This document shows, in pieces, positions 32,253 through 40,637 of a DNA stretch of 64,000 nt; the stretch's first letter is position 1, and each line of letters opens with the position of its first letter. The notes under the pieces are model-generated. The model made no database searches and was not told where the DNA came from. It saw nothing but the letters and a program-made list of their open reading frames with translations. A program made the position numbers and the translations under genes. The DNA lies in the NCBI RefSeq assembly GCF_000720255.1, contig NZ_JOJE01000016.1, forward strand, positions 62,001 through 126,000. The letters run 5' to 3'. This DNA comes from Streptomyces griseus subsp. griseus (lineage in GTDB: Bacteria; Actinomycetota; Actinomycetes; Streptomycetales; Streptomycetaceae).

Positions 32253-33959
32253 TCAAGCGGGTCGCACCGCGCCGAGGACCGCGGACTCGCCGGCGTGGAG
32301 GACCGATTCCTCGCGTATGTACGCGCCCGGGCTCGGAGCGTGGATCATCATGCCGTTACCCGCGTAGAGCCCGACGTGACCGGCGTCGTGGAAGAAGACG
32401 AGATCGCCGACCTGGAGGTCGCTGAGCGGGATCGCCGTGCCGGTGAGGGCCTGCTCCTGCGCGGAACGCGGTAGCGCCACGCCCGCGGTCCGCCAGGCCG
32501 CCTGGGTGAGGCTGGAGCAGTCGTAAGACGTCGGCCCGTTGGCACCCCACACACAGGGCTTGCCGACCTGCGCACGGGCGAAGTCGAGCGCCCTCGCGGC
32601 CTTCCCCTGGTACGCCGACTCCGCTGCGCCGACGGAAGGGGCGGAGACCGCGGGAGTCGCGGAGACAGGGAGCGGGGCAGCGGGGGCGGGGGCGAACGGC
32701 TGACCGGCGGGGGCCGGCTGCTGCGTCCGCCAGGCCTCAGCGGCAGGCTGGGTGACCGGCAGGCTCCCGGTGTCCCAGGTCTGGGCGGGGGGTGCGGTCT
32801 GGGCGGGGACGGCGGGCAGCGCGCCGGTGTCCCAGGGCTGGGTGGCGGGCGTTGAGAGGGCCGGGGCGACGGGGAGCGAGCCGGTGTCCCAGGGCCCAGT
32901 GGCTGGTGACGCCTGGGGTGGTGCCATGGCGGGCACGTTCCCGGTGTCCCAGGGCTGCGGGGCCGGGGACGGCTGGGGGGTCACCGTCGGTACGTTTCCG
33001 GTGTCCCAGGGCTGGGTGGCTGGTGACGCCTGGGGTGCCATGGCGGGCACGTTCCCGGTGTCCCAGGGCTGCGGGGCCGGGGACGGCTGGGGGGTCACCG
33101 TCGGTACGTTTCCGGTGTCCCAGGGCCGGGTGGCCGGAGACGCCTGGGGTGTCATGGCGGGTACGTTCCCGGTGTCCCAGGGCTGGGTGGCCGGGGACGG
33201 CTGTGGGGTCACCGTCGGCATGTTCCCGGTGTCCCAGGGCCGGGTGGCAGAGGACGGCTGGGGGGTCACCGTCGGCATGTTCCCGGTGTCCCAAGGCCGA
33301 GTGGTCGGTGACGCCTGGGGCGCCACGGCGGGCAGGCTTCCCGTGTCCCAGGGGCGTGTGGCCGGCGCGGCTTCGAGGGCCGCGACGGGGGAGGGACGCT
33401 GTGCGGTGTGGCGGCCCAACAGATCCCGCGCCGCGGTGAGTTTGCGCTGGTTGCGCTCCTTCGCGGTGCGCGGGGTGGACTGCTGCGCTCGTGCGGTGGG
33501 CGCGGGACCCGCGGAGGTGTTCGGCCGGGTCCCCGACGCCGCGGGCAGCGCGGCGAGGGCCGTACGCGCGGACAGCTCGGGGGCGGCGCGCCGCTCGGGG
33601 GCCGCCGGGAGCTCGCGGGCGGGCGGCGGCGCGTCGGTCGTGCGCTCCGGCGCCTTGGTGGGACGGCTCGCGGCCGGGCGGGCGGGCATCCTGTCGGGCG
33701 GCAGTACGGCGGACACGGTGGGGCCCAGCTTGGAGCGCGCCACGTCGAACCACTGACGGGCGACGTTGTCACGGGAGCCCGCCGGGGCGGCCAGGCTGCT
33801 GGCCGTCGACATGGCACGGGTCGCGTTGAAGGTCCCGGAGTCGCTCTCGGCACGGTTGTACAGAGCGTTGATCCGCTGCTGGATCTCCTCCCGGCTCGGC
33901 TCCGCGTCCCCTTCCGGGAGACCGAGGCCAGAGGTGCGCGGGCTGCGATCCGTCGCCAT
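32253..33959 (-). CDS. NlpC/P60 (C40) cell-wall hydrolase with 19-residue tandem repeats
   Basis: A 568-residue protein. Residues 1-95 are helical (EEIQQRINALYNRAESDSG, ARQWFDVARSKLGPT). A Pro/Ala-rich middle carries eleven 19-residue repeats, and a C-terminal NlpC/P60 domain (about 450-568) has Cys in SYDCSSLTQAAW and His in DAGHVGLYAGNGMMIHAP. Such domains cut peptidoglycan peptides. No signal peptide or membrane helix is visible, so how it reaches the wall is unclear. The start at ATG 33959 follows AAGGAG by 12 bases; a GTG at 34013 would also be in frame but sits in the structured leader. Confidence 0.82.
   Translation of the reverse strand: MATDRSPRTSGLGLPEGDAEPSREEIQQRINALYNRAESDSGTFNATRAMSTASSLAAPAGSRDNVARQWFDVARSKLGPTVSAVLPPDRMPARPAASRPTKAPERTTDAPPPARELPAAPERRAAPELSARTALAALPAASGTRPNTSAGPAPTARAQQSTPRTAKERNQRKLTAARDLLGRHTAQRPSPVAALEAAPATRPWDTGSLPAVAPQASPTTRPWDTGNMPTVTPQPSSATRPWDTGNMPTVTPQPSPATQPWDTGNVPAMTPQASPATRPWDTGNVPTVTPQPSPAPQPWDTGNVPAMAPQASPATQPWDTGNVPTVTPQPSPAPQPWDTGNVPAMAPPQASPATGPWDTGSLPVAPALSTPATQPWDTGALPAVPAQTAPPAQTWDTGSLPVTQPAAEAWRTQQPAPAGQPFAPAPAAPLPVSATPAVSAPSVGAAESAYQGKAARALDFARAQVGKPCVWGANGPTSYDCSSLTQAAWRTAGVALPRSAQEQALTGTAIPLSDLQVGDLVFFHDAGHVGLYAGNGMMIHAPSPGAYIREESVLHAGESAVLGAVRPA
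32755..33365 (-). repeat. 57-bp tandem repeat array, about eleven units
   Basis: The unit encodes variants of TQPWDTGNVPTVTPQPSPA. PWDTG (once TWDTG) is invariant, while the following residues alternate between two versions (NVPTVTPQPSPA and NVPAMTPQASPA), so the array looks built from a doubled unit. The outer three copies on each side are more divergent. It lies wholly in frame in the hydrolase gene, and copy number may vary between strains. Confidence 0.9.
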
Positions 33960-34013
33960 GGAAGCCGTACTCCTTCCGTACTCCGCCTGCCGAGGGGCCA
34001 CCGGCTCGGACAC

Positions 34014-34107
34014 GGCGCCCTACGGTTGTGCTGCGCTGGGCAGTTGCATTCGGCGGAGGCCGCGCGACCCGGCGCTTTCGCCGGAGGGAACCGTGCGGCT
34101 GGGCGCC
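34014..34107 (-). ncRNA. Candidate structured 5' leader of the NlpC/P60 gene
   Basis: Read on the minus strand, nested pairs are visible: GGCGCCC (34107-34101) with GGGCGCC (34020-34014), and ACGGTT (34094-34089) with AACCGT (34027-34022). They enclose a perfect hairpin CCGGCG-AAAG-CGCCGG (34084-34069) and a smaller CTGC/GCAG hairpin (34043-34031). The structure ends 54 bases before the start codon and the AAGGAG site. In Streptomyces the c-di-AMP (ydaO-type) riboswitch often precedes cell-wall hydrolase genes. I cannot confirm its conserved core by eye, so the class is open. Confidence 0.45.
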
Positions 34108-34281
34108 AACCTAACCAATATGTGAGGCTGGTGTGAAGATTCACGCGCCAAATGCCCGATACGTAAACGTGACCTTCGTCGCCTTCTCTTTCTCAGCAGG
34201 AGAGTTGACAGACCGTAGGGTCCGTATGCATCTCCAGTTGTGACCACTTCGTGGAAGGTGTGACCGTCGCGCCCCTCGAAA

Positions 34282-34319
34282 CCACTCAAGGCCCCTTTCA
34301 CGCAAGGGGCCTTGAGTGG
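34282..34319. terminator. Strong terminator hairpin downstream of the LAETG protein gene
   Basis: A perfect 16-base stem (CCACTCAAGGCCCCTT paired with AAGGGGCCTTGAGTGG) around a 6-base loop, starting 16 bases after the stop of the surface-protein gene on the minus strand. Confidence 0.9.
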
Positions 34320-34334
34320 CGCGGAGTACCGGTC

Positions 34335-35021
34335 TCAGTGGGAGCCGGAGGCGCGACGGCGGCGCAGGGCGAAGATCAGGCCTCCGCCGGCGACGACCAG
34401 CGCGCCCGCCGTGCCGGCGATCAGACCGGTGTCGTTGCCGCCACCGGTCTCGGCGAGATGCGAGCCGCTGCCGCCCTGGGGCGACGCCGCGGGGGAGTCG
34501 CTCGGCTGCGTGGGCGTCGGGGACGGCGTGTCCGAGGACGACGCCGAGGCCGACGGCGTGGCGGCGGCCGGGGTCGATTCCGAGGCCGACGGGGTGGGGG
34601 TCGGCGCCGGGGCCTCACAGGCCTGGGACGGCGTCGTCAGCAGGGGCTGGATGTCCTCGTCGACCAGATTGCCGGCCTTGACGTGGACGCGGTACGTCTG
34701 GTCGGGCGACCAGTCCCAGGCGAAGTCGACGCTGACGCCTTGGGCGTTCGGGTGCTCGATCGTCTTCGTGTCGATGTCGCGGTCGTCCTCGCCCTCGACG
34801 GACATCTTGACGTAGAGCGTGATGACGGCGGGCGTGCCGGACGCGTCCGTGTCCGTGACGCGGATGACGCCCTTGCCGTTTGCGTCGCACGTGGCGACGG
34901 CGGAGAAGTCGCGGATGTCGCAGGCGAGCGCGGAGTTCGCGACGCCCAGGGTGAGAGCCGCCGCGGCGGTCGAGACGCCTATGAGGCGCGCCGATTTCAC
35001 GGCGCGGTGGGATAGGGACAC
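34335..35021 (-). CDS. Sortase-anchored surface protein (LAETG motif)
   Basis: A 228-residue exported protein. The signal peptide ends near NSALA (GVSTAAAALTLGVANSALAC). A globular domain of about 100 residues contains CDIRDFSAVATCDANGKGVIRVTDTDASG. A Pro/Ser/Thr/Glu-rich stalk follows (about 135-190), then LAETG, a hydrophobic helix (GLIAGTAGALVVAGGGLIFAL) and an RRRR tail. LAXTG is the class E sortase signal of actinobacteria, so it should be attached to peptidoglycan. No sortase gene is near. Start GTG 35021 follows AAGGACAG; the frame upstream is arginine-rich. Confidence 0.85.
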   Translation of the reverse strand: MSLSHRAVKSARLIGVSTAAAALTLGVANSALACDIRDFSAVATCDANGKGVIRVTDTDASGTPAVITLYVKMSVEGEDDRDIDTKTIEHPNAQGVSVDFAWDWSPDQTYRVHVKAGNLVDEDIQPLLTTPSQACEAPAPTPTPSASESTPAAATPSASASSSDTPSPTPTQPSDSPAASPQGGSGSHLAETGGGNDTGLIAGTAGALVVAGGGLIFALRRRRASGSH

Positions 35022-35304
35022 AGCTGTCCTTCGCAGGTCACTGAAGACACGACGGGGCGTTTTCCCGGGCCGGCGCACCGGCCCCTCGTGCCCCGGGAAC
35101 CTCACACGTCTACAAGCCCGTCGAGCTCCCTGTCAACGCGGCATCTTCGCAGATCACGGCCGTGTCAAGGGTGGGTCATGAACCGGTCCGCAGAGGGTCA
35201 AGTCACCGTCATGACAGGCCCGTGAGCGGGCCGCCGCCGATGTACGTCGCGATCGACGCCCCACGACGACGGCCCCCACCGCACAGGCGGCCCACCCGCT
35301 CGCG

Positions 35305-36051
35305 CGAGGGCGGCGCTGGAGGGTGATGGCGAGCTCCGCGTCCGTGAACGTCCCGTGCGCCGGGTTCACGTCGCTCTCGCCGCCCCGGCCGTCGCAGCCG
35401 CGGTCGGGGTTGAACATCAGGTACGTTCCGGACGATCACGCGATCCACAACTCGGCGTCACCGCAGATCACGAGGTTGCCCGACAGATTGGCGCCGCCCT
35501 GGACGATCGCGTTGTCCTTCACGACGACGTTGCCCCCGATGGTGGCCCCGGAGTTGACCCACGACAGGCCCTCGACACGGGCGTTGCCGGTCACGGTCGA
35601 GCTGCCGAAGACCGCGGCGCGCGGGCCGACGTGGACGCTGGAGGCGACATTCGGCCGGTTGTCCACCCAGCCGCCGCCGTTGGAGTGCCAGTGGCCGCCG
35701 CCGGTCGCGGCGGGCTTCTGGTGGCCGGGCTCGTAGCCGGACGGGGTGGCGCATGGCACGGAACTCGTACGGGTAGCGGTAATTCTTGGTTTAGCCGTCC
35801 AGGAAGCCGTAGTGGTGCACGGAGTTCGGGGTCCCGGTCACGACCAGGTAGACGTCCTTCTCGCCGGGCTGGGTCTGGAAGCTGATCTGCCCGTCCGCGC
35901 TGCTGGAGACCGAACCGCAGCGCGGGGTGCCGTTCTTGACGGCGACGAACCCGTACGACCAGCCCGAGCCGGCGGCCGTGTCGACGTGCCCCTTGAAGTG
36001 CAGCTTGATCAGCGCGCCGTCGCTCGACGGCACCAGCCTGATCTTGTTGGG
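35305..36051 (-). pseudogene. Decayed 3' part of a secreted DUF6055-like protein gene
   Basis: Pieces in this order match one protein I recognise as DUF6055-like. PNKIRLVPSSDGALIKLHF through VHHYGFLDG is interrupted by TAA at 35791-35793. A frameshift near 35755-35760 follows YPYEF. Then come ATPSGYEPGHQKP and a left-handed helix-like repeat (VFGSSTVTGNARVEGLSWVN, VVKDNAIVQGGANLSGN), a TGA at 35436-35438 after ELWIA, and finally YLMFNPDRGCDGRGGE to about 35305. The 5' part, including any signal peptide, is gone. The remnant abuts the stop codon of the gene at 36052, in the same reading frame. The right-hand limit is approximate. Confidence 0.8.
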
Positions 36052-36831
36052 CTAACGCAGCCAGAACCTCGACCGCCTCAACCACAGTTCCAGCAGCCCG
36101 GCGTCGCCGCGCACCTCGATCCGGTCGGCGACCGGACGGCCGTAGAGGAAGAGGACGAGGTCGGTGAGCGAGCCCCGGACACCGACGGCCGTCTCGCCCG
36201 CGCCGCGGTCCCACCGCGGGACCTCGCCGGAGAGGTCGACGCGCCACGACCCGGCGGGGTCGTCGCCGGCCAAGAATCCGATACTGCGGCCGGGGCCCAG
36301 CAGCGGCTCCCCGCCCTCATTCTCGTACGTCTCCGGTACGGAACCGAAGGACATCCACTCGTCCAGGGCGTCCAGCGCCACCTCCGTGTCGAGGTCGTAG
36401 CGGGCCCCCACCGCCCACGCCGCGTCGGCGCGGTGCACGACCGTCTCGTGCAGGGCACGCCGCGCCCAGAACACCAGGGGCTGATCCGGGACCACCGTCC
36501 ACACGCGGGCGTCGGGGCCGGCCTCCGCCAGGACGTCGGTGAGCCGCCGCGCGCCCAGGCCGAGCCACGCGCCGAGCTCGGCGAGGTCCTCGTCGCCGTA
36601 CCCGAAGACCTCGTTGACCAGGGTGTCCGGGACCTCGTCGGTGGCGCGGGTGCGGACGACGGTGTCGATCCACCGGTGCACGCCGCCGATGTGCCGCAGC
36701 AGGTGGCGGAGGTTCCACTCGGGGCACGTGGGCACGCGCGCGGCGGGGTCGGCCGCCGTCAACAGCGTGCGCAACAGGTCCGTCTGGGTGATGATTTCCG
36801 TGCGGTAGCGCTCGAGACTCCAGCGGGTCAT
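36052..36831 (-). CDS. Mycothiol-dependent maleylpyruvate isomerase-like (TIGR03083) protein
   Basis: A 259-residue MDMPI/DinB-like protein. The N-terminal helix has RVPTCPEWNLRHLLRHIGGVHRWI with the first His ligand. The later motif FWARRALHETVVHRADAAWAVG supplies the H-E-x-x-x-H ligands. The C-terminal domain ends GRPVADRIEVRGDAGLLELW. The last residues (RFWLR then TAG) run in frame into the decayed DUF6055-like sequence, so the natural 3' end may have been altered by a deletion. It is divergent from the TPR gene. The substrate is unknown. Confidence 0.83.
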   Translation of the reverse strand: MTRWSLERYRTEIITQTDLLRTLLTAADPAARVPTCPEWNLRHLLRHIGGVHRWIDTVVRTRATDEVPDTLVNEVFGYGDEDLAELGAWLGLGARRLTDVLAEAGPDARVWTVVPDQPLVFWARRALHETVVHRADAAWAVGARYDLDTEVALDALDEWMSFGSVPETYENEGGEPLLGPGRSIGFLAGDDPAGSWRVDLSGEVPRWDRGAGETAVGVRGSLTDLVLFLYGRPVADRIEVRGDAGLLELWLRRSRFWLR

Positions 36832-36924
36832 GGGATCACGCTACGAGGTGCGGGGTAGGCCGGGTCATTGATTTCCGGCCCCTCGCCCCGGCGCCCCGGG
36901 CGGCCGCACCCTCAGGAGACTCGC

Positions 36925-38643
36925 GTGGACTACTACGACCTCGGCACCCACAGCCGCCCCGTGACGACCTCCTCGCCCGAGGCCCGGACGTGGTTCGACC
37001 GCGGACTGGTCTGGACGTACGCCTTCAACCACGAGGAGGCCGTCTCCTGCTTCGAGGCGGCCGCCTCGGCCGACCCCGACTGCGCCATGGCGCACTGGGG
37101 CATCGCCTACGCGCTCGGCCCGAACTACAACAAACCGTGGGAGTTCTTCGACGAGCGGGATCTGGCCCGCACCGTCGAGCGCACCCACGCCGCCGTGGAA
37201 CTCGCCCACGAGAAGTCGGCCGACGCCACTCCCGTGGAACGGGCCCTGATCGGCGCCCTGCGTGCCCGCTACCCCAGGGCGCGCCCCGTCGCGGACTGCT
37301 CGGTCTGGAACGCCCCGTACGCCGACGCCATGCGCGCCGTGCACGAGCTGGCGCCGGACGACCTCGACGTCACCACCCTGTACGCCGACGCACTCATGAA
37401 CCTCACCCCGTGGCAACTGTGGGACCTTCGCTCCGGACGGCCCGCGGAAGGTGCCCGCACCCTGGAGGCCAAGGCGGCGCTCGACCGGGCGCTGACCACG
37501 TCGGCGGGCGCCCGGCATCCGGGTGTGCTGCACCTCTACATCCACCTGATGGAGATGTCGCCCACCCCCGAGACGGCTCTGCCCGCCGCCGACCGGCTGC
37601 GCGAGCTGGTGCCCGACGCCGGCCACCTCCAGCACATGCCCTCGCACCTGGAGGTGCTGTGCGGCGACTACCGCGGTGTGGTGGCGGACAACAGCCGCGC
37701 GATCGCGGCCGACGAGAAGTACCGTGCGCGGGCCGGATCGATGAACTTCTACACCCTGTACCGGGCGCACAACCACCACTTCAAGATCTACGGCGCGATG
37801 TTCCTCGGCCAGTGCGAGGTCGCCCTGGAAGCCGCCGCCCAGCTGGAGGCGGCCCTCCCGGAGGAGCTGCTGCGGGTGCAGAGCCCGCCCATGGCGGACT
37901 GGCTGGAGGCCTTCCTCGCCATGCGGGTCCATGTCCTGATCCGCTTCGGCCGCTGGACCGACGTCCTCGAGCTGCCCCGGCCCGCCGACCCGGAGCTGTA
38001 CAGCGTGACCACCGCCATGCGGCACTACGCCCGCGGTGTCGCGCTCTCCGCGACCGGCCGCGTCGCCGAGGCGGAGACCGAGCGCACCCTGTTCCACGAG
38101 GCCGCCGGCCGGGTCCAGGAGACGCGCATGCTGTTCAACAACACCTGCGCCGACATTCTCGCGATCGCCTCCGCGATGCTCGACGGAGAACTCGAGTACC
38201 GCAGGGGCGACCACGACGCCGCCTTCGCCGCCCTCGAACGGTCCATCGCCCTCGACGACGACCTCCCCTACGACGAGCCGTGGGGTTGGATGCAGCCGAC
38301 TCGGCACGCCTACGGCGCCCTCCTCCTCGAACAGGGACGCGTGGCGGAGGCCGAGGCGGTCTACCGTGCCGACCTCGGCCTCGACGACACCCTGCCCCGC
38401 GCCTCCCAGCACCCCGGCAACGTCTGGTCCCTGCACGGCCTCCACGAGTGCCTCCTCCGGCTGGGCAGGACGGCGGAGGCCCGGATCGTGGCCCAGCAGC
38501 TGCGGATCGCCGTGGCGCTGGCCGACGTACCGATCGAGGCGTCCTGCTTCTGCCGCCTCGACGCCGTCACGGGCGCCGCGGTGACGGATGTGGGAGAGGG
38601 GTGCCGCGCATCCGGCCCCACCGAAACCGGCGGGCGGGCGTAG
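36925..38643 (+). CDS. TPR-repeat protein, cytoplasmic
   Basis: A 572-residue protein without signal peptide. Helical repeats run throughout (WFDRGLVWTYAFNHEEAVSCFEAAASADPDCAMAHWGIAYALGPNYN is a clear TPR pair; others include VAEAETERTLFHEAAGRVQ and LLLEQGRVAEAEAVYRADLGLDD). His-rich motifs (VLHLYIHLMEM, LQHMPSHLEV, YRAHNHHF) sit near the centre and are family features. The GTG start follows AGGAG by six bases. I know the family only as conserved TPR proteins; a scaffold or catalytic role is not settled. Confidence 0.82.
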   Translation: MDYYDLGTHSRPVTTSSPEARTWFDRGLVWTYAFNHEEAVSCFEAAASADPDCAMAHWGIAYALGPNYNKPWEFFDERDLARTVERTHAAVELAHEKSADATPVERALIGALRARYPRARPVADCSVWNAPYADAMRAVHELAPDDLDVTTLYADALMNLTPWQLWDLRSGRPAEGARTLEAKAALDRALTTSAGARHPGVLHLYIHLMEMSPTPETALPAADRLRELVPDAGHLQHMPSHLEVLCGDYRGVVADNSRAIAADEKYRARAGSMNFYTLYRAHNHHFKIYGAMFLGQCEVALEAAAQLEAALPEELLRVQSPPMADWLEAFLAMRVHVLIRFGRWTDVLELPRPADPELYSVTTAMRHYARGVALSATGRVAEAETERTLFHEAAGRVQETRMLFNNTCADILAIASAMLDGELEYRRGDHDAAFAALERSIALDDDLPYDEPWGWMQPTRHAYGALLLEQGRVAEAEAVYRADLGLDDTLPRASQHPGNVWSLHGLHECLLRLGRTAEARIVAQQLRIAVALADVPIEASCFCRLDAVTGAAVTDVGEGCRASGPTETGGRA

Positions 38644-38754
38644 GGCGGCCCAGTGTCGAAGGCGGGGCGCCGGGTACCCGAGGGTGCACCGGCGCTGTCC
38701 GGCGTCCGGACGGCGCCGGACCGCACTTCGCTCCACTCGGTGAATGGAGTGACC

Positions 38755-39417
38755 ATGACGCAGTACGGGGAGGACACCACGCTCGCCAGGCGTTCGACAG
38801 ATGCGAAGGCTCCACCGGCCGGGGAACTGAGCCTGCCCCAGGACCGTCATCAGGCGATCCTGGAGGCCGCCAAGCAGATCGGCGCCCTCCTCAAACGGGA
38901 CGGGCACCGCTTCGCGCTGGCCGGAAGCGTCGCCGTCCACGCGCACGGCGGAAGTACCAACCTGCAGCACGACGCCGACTTCTGCGTCCGCCCCGAGGAC
39001 GCCGACGCGGTCGCGGCCACCCTGCGCGAGGCCGGCCTGGACGTGTGCACACCACCCGAGGACTGGCTGCTGAAGACGACCTGCTTCGGCCAGGACATCG
39101 ACATCATCTTCGAGCTGGCCCACCGGCCGGTCACCACGGAGATGCTCACCCGAGCCCAGGAGATTCCGGTCGACTCGGTGCGCATGCCCGTGCTGTCGCC
39201 GACCGACCTGGTGGGCAGCCTGATCGCCGCCTTCTCCGAACACCACTGCGACTTCGGGGCGGTGCTCCCGGTGGCCCGCGCCCTGCGCGAGAAGGTCGAC
39301 TGGCCGGAGGTGCGCAGAGCCCGCGGCGACGAACCCATGCCCGCGGCCTTCCTGTTCCTCCTGGAACGCCTGAACGTCGTCGCCCCGCAGAAGGACCCGC
39401 GGAAGGAGCAGACATGA
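38755..39417 (+). CDS. Nucleotidyltransferase-fold protein
   Basis: A 220-residue protein resembling MNT/AbiEii-type nucleotidyltransferases. RFALAGSVAVHAHGGSTNLQHDADFCV gives the G-S motif and the H-D-A-D metal site. GQDIDIIFELAHRP supplies the later acid. VLSPTDLVGSLIAAFSEHHCDFGAVLPVARAL is the helical second part. It starts at the ATG with GGAG upstream (MTQYGEDTT). Its stop overlaps the next start (ATGA), opening a three-gene coupled operon with a BON-like protein and a metallophosphoesterase. Adding and removing a nucleotide on a common target is an inference from the pairing. Confidence 0.78.
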   Translation: MTQYGEDTTLARRSTDAKAPPAGELSLPQDRHQAILEAAKQIGALLKRDGHRFALAGSVAVHAHGGSTNLQHDADFCVRPEDADAVAATLREAGLDVCTPPEDWLLKTTCFGQDIDIIFELAHRPVTTEMLTRAQEIPVDSVRMPVLSPTDLVGSLIAAFSEHHCDFGAVLPVARALREKVDWPEVRRARGDEPMPAAFLFLLERLNVVAPQKDPRKEQT

Positions 39418-39695
39418 GCGACCACGGCACCGAGCACCCAGCCGGCGCTCCCGACAGCCTCGTCTACCGCGTCGCGCACCTCGCCGACCACCTGGCCGCC
39501 GGCTCCCTCGGCGAGCTGGGCGTACGCGTCGAGGCCCGCGGCGAGGCCGTCCTGCTGACCGGCACCGTGCCGTCCGCGCAGTGCCGGGACGACGTCCTGC
39601 GCGCGGCGCGCGACGAACTGGCCGGTTTCCCGGTGTACAGCGACCTGCTCGTCGCGGACGCCGCGTCGCCCGACCACGCGGAGGAGCTGACGTGA
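39414..39695 (+). CDS. Small BON-like domain protein
   Basis: A 93-residue acidic protein. LVYRVAHLADHLAAGSLGELGVRVEARGEAVLLTGTVPSAQCRDDVLRAA follows the BON pattern (helix, strand, V-x-L-x-G-x-V). Most BON proteins are exported, but this one has no signal. Both ends overlap neighbouring genes by four bases, so it is made in step with the nucleotidyltransferase and the phosphoesterase. Confidence 0.72.
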   Translation: MSDHGTEHPAGAPDSLVYRVAHLADHLAAGSLGELGVRVEARGEAVLLTGTVPSAQCRDDVLRAARDELAGFPVYSDLLVADAASPDHAEELT

Positions 39696-40438
39696 TCAGG
39701 GTCGCAGCCGTCGGAGACATCCACATGGGTCCCGAGAGCGAGGGCGTGCTGCGCCCCTCGTTCGAGACCCTGCCCGAGTGCGCGGACATCCTGCTGCTGG
39801 CCGGGGACCTCACCCGGCACGGTACGCCCGACGAGGCGCGTGTGGTGGCCCGGGAGATCAAGGACCTCGCGGTACCGGTCGTCGCGGTTCTGGGCAACCA
39901 CGACCACCACGACGACCGCCCGGACGAGGTCGCCGCCGTCCTGGAGGAGGCGGGCGCGACCGTCCTGGAGGGCCGGGGAACGGTCGTGACCAGCGGGGAC
40001 AGTCGTATCGGCGTGGCCGGCACCAAGGGGTTCGGCGGCGGTTTCGTGGGGCGCTGCGCCGGTGAGTTCGGTGAGCCGGTGATGAAGGAGTTCGTCCGCT
40101 ACTCACGCCGGCACGCCGACGCGCTCCGGGACTCCCTGGAGGCACTGGACCGGGAGGGCTGCGACGTACGCATCGCCCTGACCCACTTCTCCCCCGTGGA
40201 GGACACCCTCGCCGGAGAGCCGCTGGAGATCTACCCCTTCCTGGGCAGCTACCTCCTCGCCGAGGCGATCGACGGCGCCGGCGCCGACCTGGCGATCCAC
40301 GGCCACGCCCACGCCGGCACGGAACACGGCATGACCACCGGCGGAGTGAAGGTCCGCAACGTGGCCCAGCCGGTCATAGGCAGGGCGTTCCACGTCTACC
40401 ACCTGCACCCCGCAACAGCGCCCACCGCAACCCGCTGA
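39692..40438 (+). CDS. Calcineurin-like metallophosphoesterase
   Basis: A 248-residue phosphoesterase. Metal motifs are in order: AVGDIHMG (D-x-H), LLAGDLTRHG (GD), VLGNHDHHDD (GNHD), LTHFSPVEDT (H) and IHGHAHAGTEHG (GHxH). All ligands are present, so it should be active. The GTG start is coupled to the BON gene by GTGA. Physiological substrate is unknown. Confidence 0.88.
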   Translation: MIRVAAVGDIHMGPESEGVLRPSFETLPECADILLLAGDLTRHGTPDEARVVAREIKDLAVPVVAVLGNHDHHDDRPDEVAAVLEEAGATVLEGRGTVVTSGDSRIGVAGTKGFGGGFVGRCAGEFGEPVMKEFVRYSRRHADALRDSLEALDREGCDVRIALTHFSPVEDTLAGEPLEIYPFLGSYLLAEAIDGAGADLAIHGHAHAGTEHGMTTGGVKVRNVAQPVIGRAFHVYHLHPATAPTATR

Positions 40439-40637
40439 AGGGCGCGGGGAACCGCGCGACCGGCCCGGACCGACCGGCACCCGCCACACGAGAGCCACCC
40501 GCCACGCGCGCCCCCACAACCTTCGCGATGTGGCCGAAGCCACGCCGCCGACAGGCCTCGGGCCATGTCGCGACCCCCCACCCGGAAGCTACCGTTCTCG
40601 GAACCCCCGTACCCGCAGCCCACCCGGACGGCCCAGC

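Noticed and set aside
32755..33365. Possible CRISPR array
   Set aside because: Units are contiguous 57-bp repeats without unique spacers, in frame with a protein gene.
32752..33756. Plus-strand open frame with FPVSQG repeats over the 57-bp array
   Set aside because: The repetitive protein pattern is simply the complement of the PWDTG repeats in the hydrolase gene. No ribosome site or signal is present.
36865..40026. Open frame of about 1050 codons on the minus strand
   Set aside because: It covers four plus-strand genes with recognised motifs (TPR, nucleotidyltransferase, BON, phosphoesterase). Product is low-complexity Gly/Val/Arg-rich sequence.
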